A DNA stretch of 64,000 nt from contig NZ_JJMW01000069.1 in assembly GCF_000714435.1 (NCBI RefSeq), positions 124,001 to 188,000 on the forward strand, in the 5' to 3' direction. The notes under the pieces were generated by a model. That model had not been told where the DNA came from. It saw only the letters and a list, made by a program, of their open reading frames with translations, and made no database searches. This stretch comes from Exiguobacterium alkaliphilum 12/1 (GTDB lineage: Bacteria > Bacillota > Bacilli > Exiguobacteriales > Exiguobacteriaceae). The translations under genes and the position numbers were made by a program. Shown here one piece after another: positions 62,827 through 64,000 of the stretch; position 1 is the first letter of the stretch, and each line of letters opens with the position of its first letter.

Positions 62827-64000
62827 GCACCATCGTTCCTTTCTCAGCGAGCACTTCCGCTTGTACTTTCGTCGGCAGTCCCCATAACTTGATGAAGCCG
62901 ACGGCAGCCTGTTGGTCGAACGTGTCGGCCGACGTGTAGGTCGCGAGTTTTTCGTCGTAAAGCGAGATTGGTGACTTCCGTCCATCGACGATCGCTTGCC
63001 CTTTGAAGAGCTTCATCCGTACCGTTCCGGTCACCGTCTGTTGCGTCTCGTCGATGAAGGCGAGGAGCGCCTTCGTGAGCGGCGAGAACCAAAGGCCGTT
63101 GTAAATCGTCTCGGTCAATTTCTGCTCGACAATCGGTTTGAAATGGGCAACTTCACGGACGAGCGTCAACGCCTCGAGTGCTTGGTGGGCGGTGATGAGC
63201 GTCATCGCACCAGGTGCCTCATATACTTCCCGTGACTTGATCCCGACGACACGGTTCTCGATGTGGTCAATCTTCCCGATACCGTGGGCACCGGCGACGA
63301 TGTTCAACTCTTCTAGAATCGATGTGAACGAGGCCGATTTGCCGTCGATGGCGACCGGGACCCCTTGCTTGAATTCGATTTCGACGAGTGTCGGTTCGTT
63401 CGGCGTGTCTTCAAGTTGAGCCGTCAGTTCGTATGCGCTCGCCGGAGGAGCCGCCCAAGGGTCTTCGAGGATGCCGCACTCGACGGCACGTCCCCAAATG
63501 TTTTGGTCAATCGAGAACGGTTCTTCTTGCACGATCGGAATCGGGATACCGTGCTCTGCCGCATAGGCAATCTCTTCTTCACGTGACCATTTCCACTCCC
63601 GGACCGGAGCCATGATTTCAAGTGATGGGTCGAGCGCGTGGATTGAGACCTCGAACCGGACTTGGTCGTTCCCTTTCCCGGTGCAGCCGTGTGCGACGGC
63701 GACCGCACCTTCCGCTTGTGCCACCTCGACCAATTTTTTCGAGATGAGCGGGCGCGATAGGGCGGAGACGAGCGGGTAGACGCCCTCATACATCGTGTGG
63801 GCTTGCATCGAGTACCGAGCGAAGTCGTTCACGAATTCATCGACCGCGTCGATGACGACTGATTTGACCGCACCGACCTTTAGTGCTTTCTGTTGAATTT
63901 GATCCAAGTTTTTTCCTTCGCCGACGTTCAAGCAACAGGCGATGACATCATAACCTTGTTCATCTAACCATTTGATTGCGACCGATGTATCCAAACCACC
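62819..64000 (-). CDS. argG: Argininosuccinate synthase (5' end cut by window)
   Basis: Minus-strand gene whose N-terminus lies beyond the window. The frame continues to base 64000 and reads [12 protein letters not shown], the end of the SGGxDTS P-loop. The rest includes [14 protein letters not shown], the citrulline/aspartate-binding region, and [18 protein letters not shown]. ArgG joins citrulline and aspartate using ATP. About 393 of the usual ~400 residues are visible. It forms the argGH operon; any ArgR box would lie outside. Confidence 0.96.
   Translation of the reverse strand, partial: GGLDTSVAIKWLDEQGYDVIACCLNVGEGKNLDQIQQKALKVGAVKSVVIDAVDEFVNDFARYSMQAHTMYEGVYPLVSALSRPLISKKLVEVAQAEGAVAVAHGCTGKGNDQVRFEVSIHALDPSLEIMAPVREWKWSREEEIAYAAEHGIPIPIVQEEPFSIDQNIWGRAVECGILEDPWAAPPASAYELTAQLEDTPNEPTLVEIEFKQGVPVAIDGKSASFTSILEELNIVAGAHGIGKIDHIENRVVGIKSREVYEAPGAMTLITAHQALEALTLVREVAHFKPIVEQKLTETIYNGLWFSPLTKALLAFIDETQQTVTGTVRMKLFKGQAIVDGRKSPISLYDEKLATYTSADTFDQQAAVGFIKLWGLPTKVQAEVLAEKGTMVHE

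Overview
The window is ordinary chromosome of a low-GC-phylum Gram-positive (class Bacilli) with a fairly GC-rich sequence (by eye slightly above 50 %) and a strong preference for TCG, GAC and CTC codons. Gene order follows the Bacillus subtilis blocks ymfH-ymfI-ymfK-ymfM-pgsA-cinA-recA-rny-ymdB-spoVS-tdh-kbl, hflX-ynbB-glnR-glnA, lexA/yneA-yneB-ynzC-tkt-yneF, ccdA-ccdC-yneK-citB and yneP...plsY. The spore genes that interrupt these blocks in B. subtilis (cotM, sspO, sspP, sspN, tlp) are missing. This pattern and the protein sequences point to Exiguobacterium (inference; no database was searched).

Layout. 1-11.9 kb: cell-envelope, recombination and RNA-decay backbone, ending with the threonine-degradation pair tdh-kbl. 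11.9-18.2 kb: a synteny gap of accessory genes (AT-richer membrane and unknown proteins, an MFS exporter, a GNAT acetyltransferase, and a tyrosine recombinase with an altered active site). 18.3-22.8 kb: hflX, ynbB and the glnRA nitrogen operon behind two tandem GlnR-type operators. 22.8-27.9 kb: the SOS locus, with lexA divergent from a SosA/YneA-like division inhibitor, a serine recombinase and ynzC, then transketolase and yneF. 28-31.6 kb: a heterodimeric ABC exporter that appears to start at AUU and has a LexA-like box inside its putative promoter. 31.6-37.6 kb: a Spo0E-type phosphatase, ccdA-ccdC, an acetate symporter operon with a CcpA site and a GntR/FadR-type palindrome, yneK and prfC. 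37.7-50.3 kb: aconitase with a CcpC-type box, a BCCT transporter, a double-AAA+ SpoVK-like ATPase, a thioesterase, a VanY-like carboxypeptidase lipoprotein, plsY, a DeoR regulator, cutC and a frameshifted DUF975 membrane gene. 50.3-64 kb: a BmrA-like exporter plus dehydrogenase, sbcDC with an AAC(3)-type acetyltransferase and a hydrolase, a TauE-type permease, BirA-controlled bioY, and argGH (argG cut by the window end).

Most transcription units are closed by clear hairpin-plus-T-run terminators, which I list. No rRNA, tRNA, CRISPR array, insertion sequence or prophage was seen, and no gene-free stretch exceeds about 260 bases. I did not find a convincing new multi-gene defence or biosynthetic system. 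The most notable signals are regulatory (SOS box plus AUU start on the exporter operon, the LexA/SosA-like locus, the CcpC, GlnR, BirA and GntR-type operators), the frameshifted DUF975 gene and the atypical recombinase.
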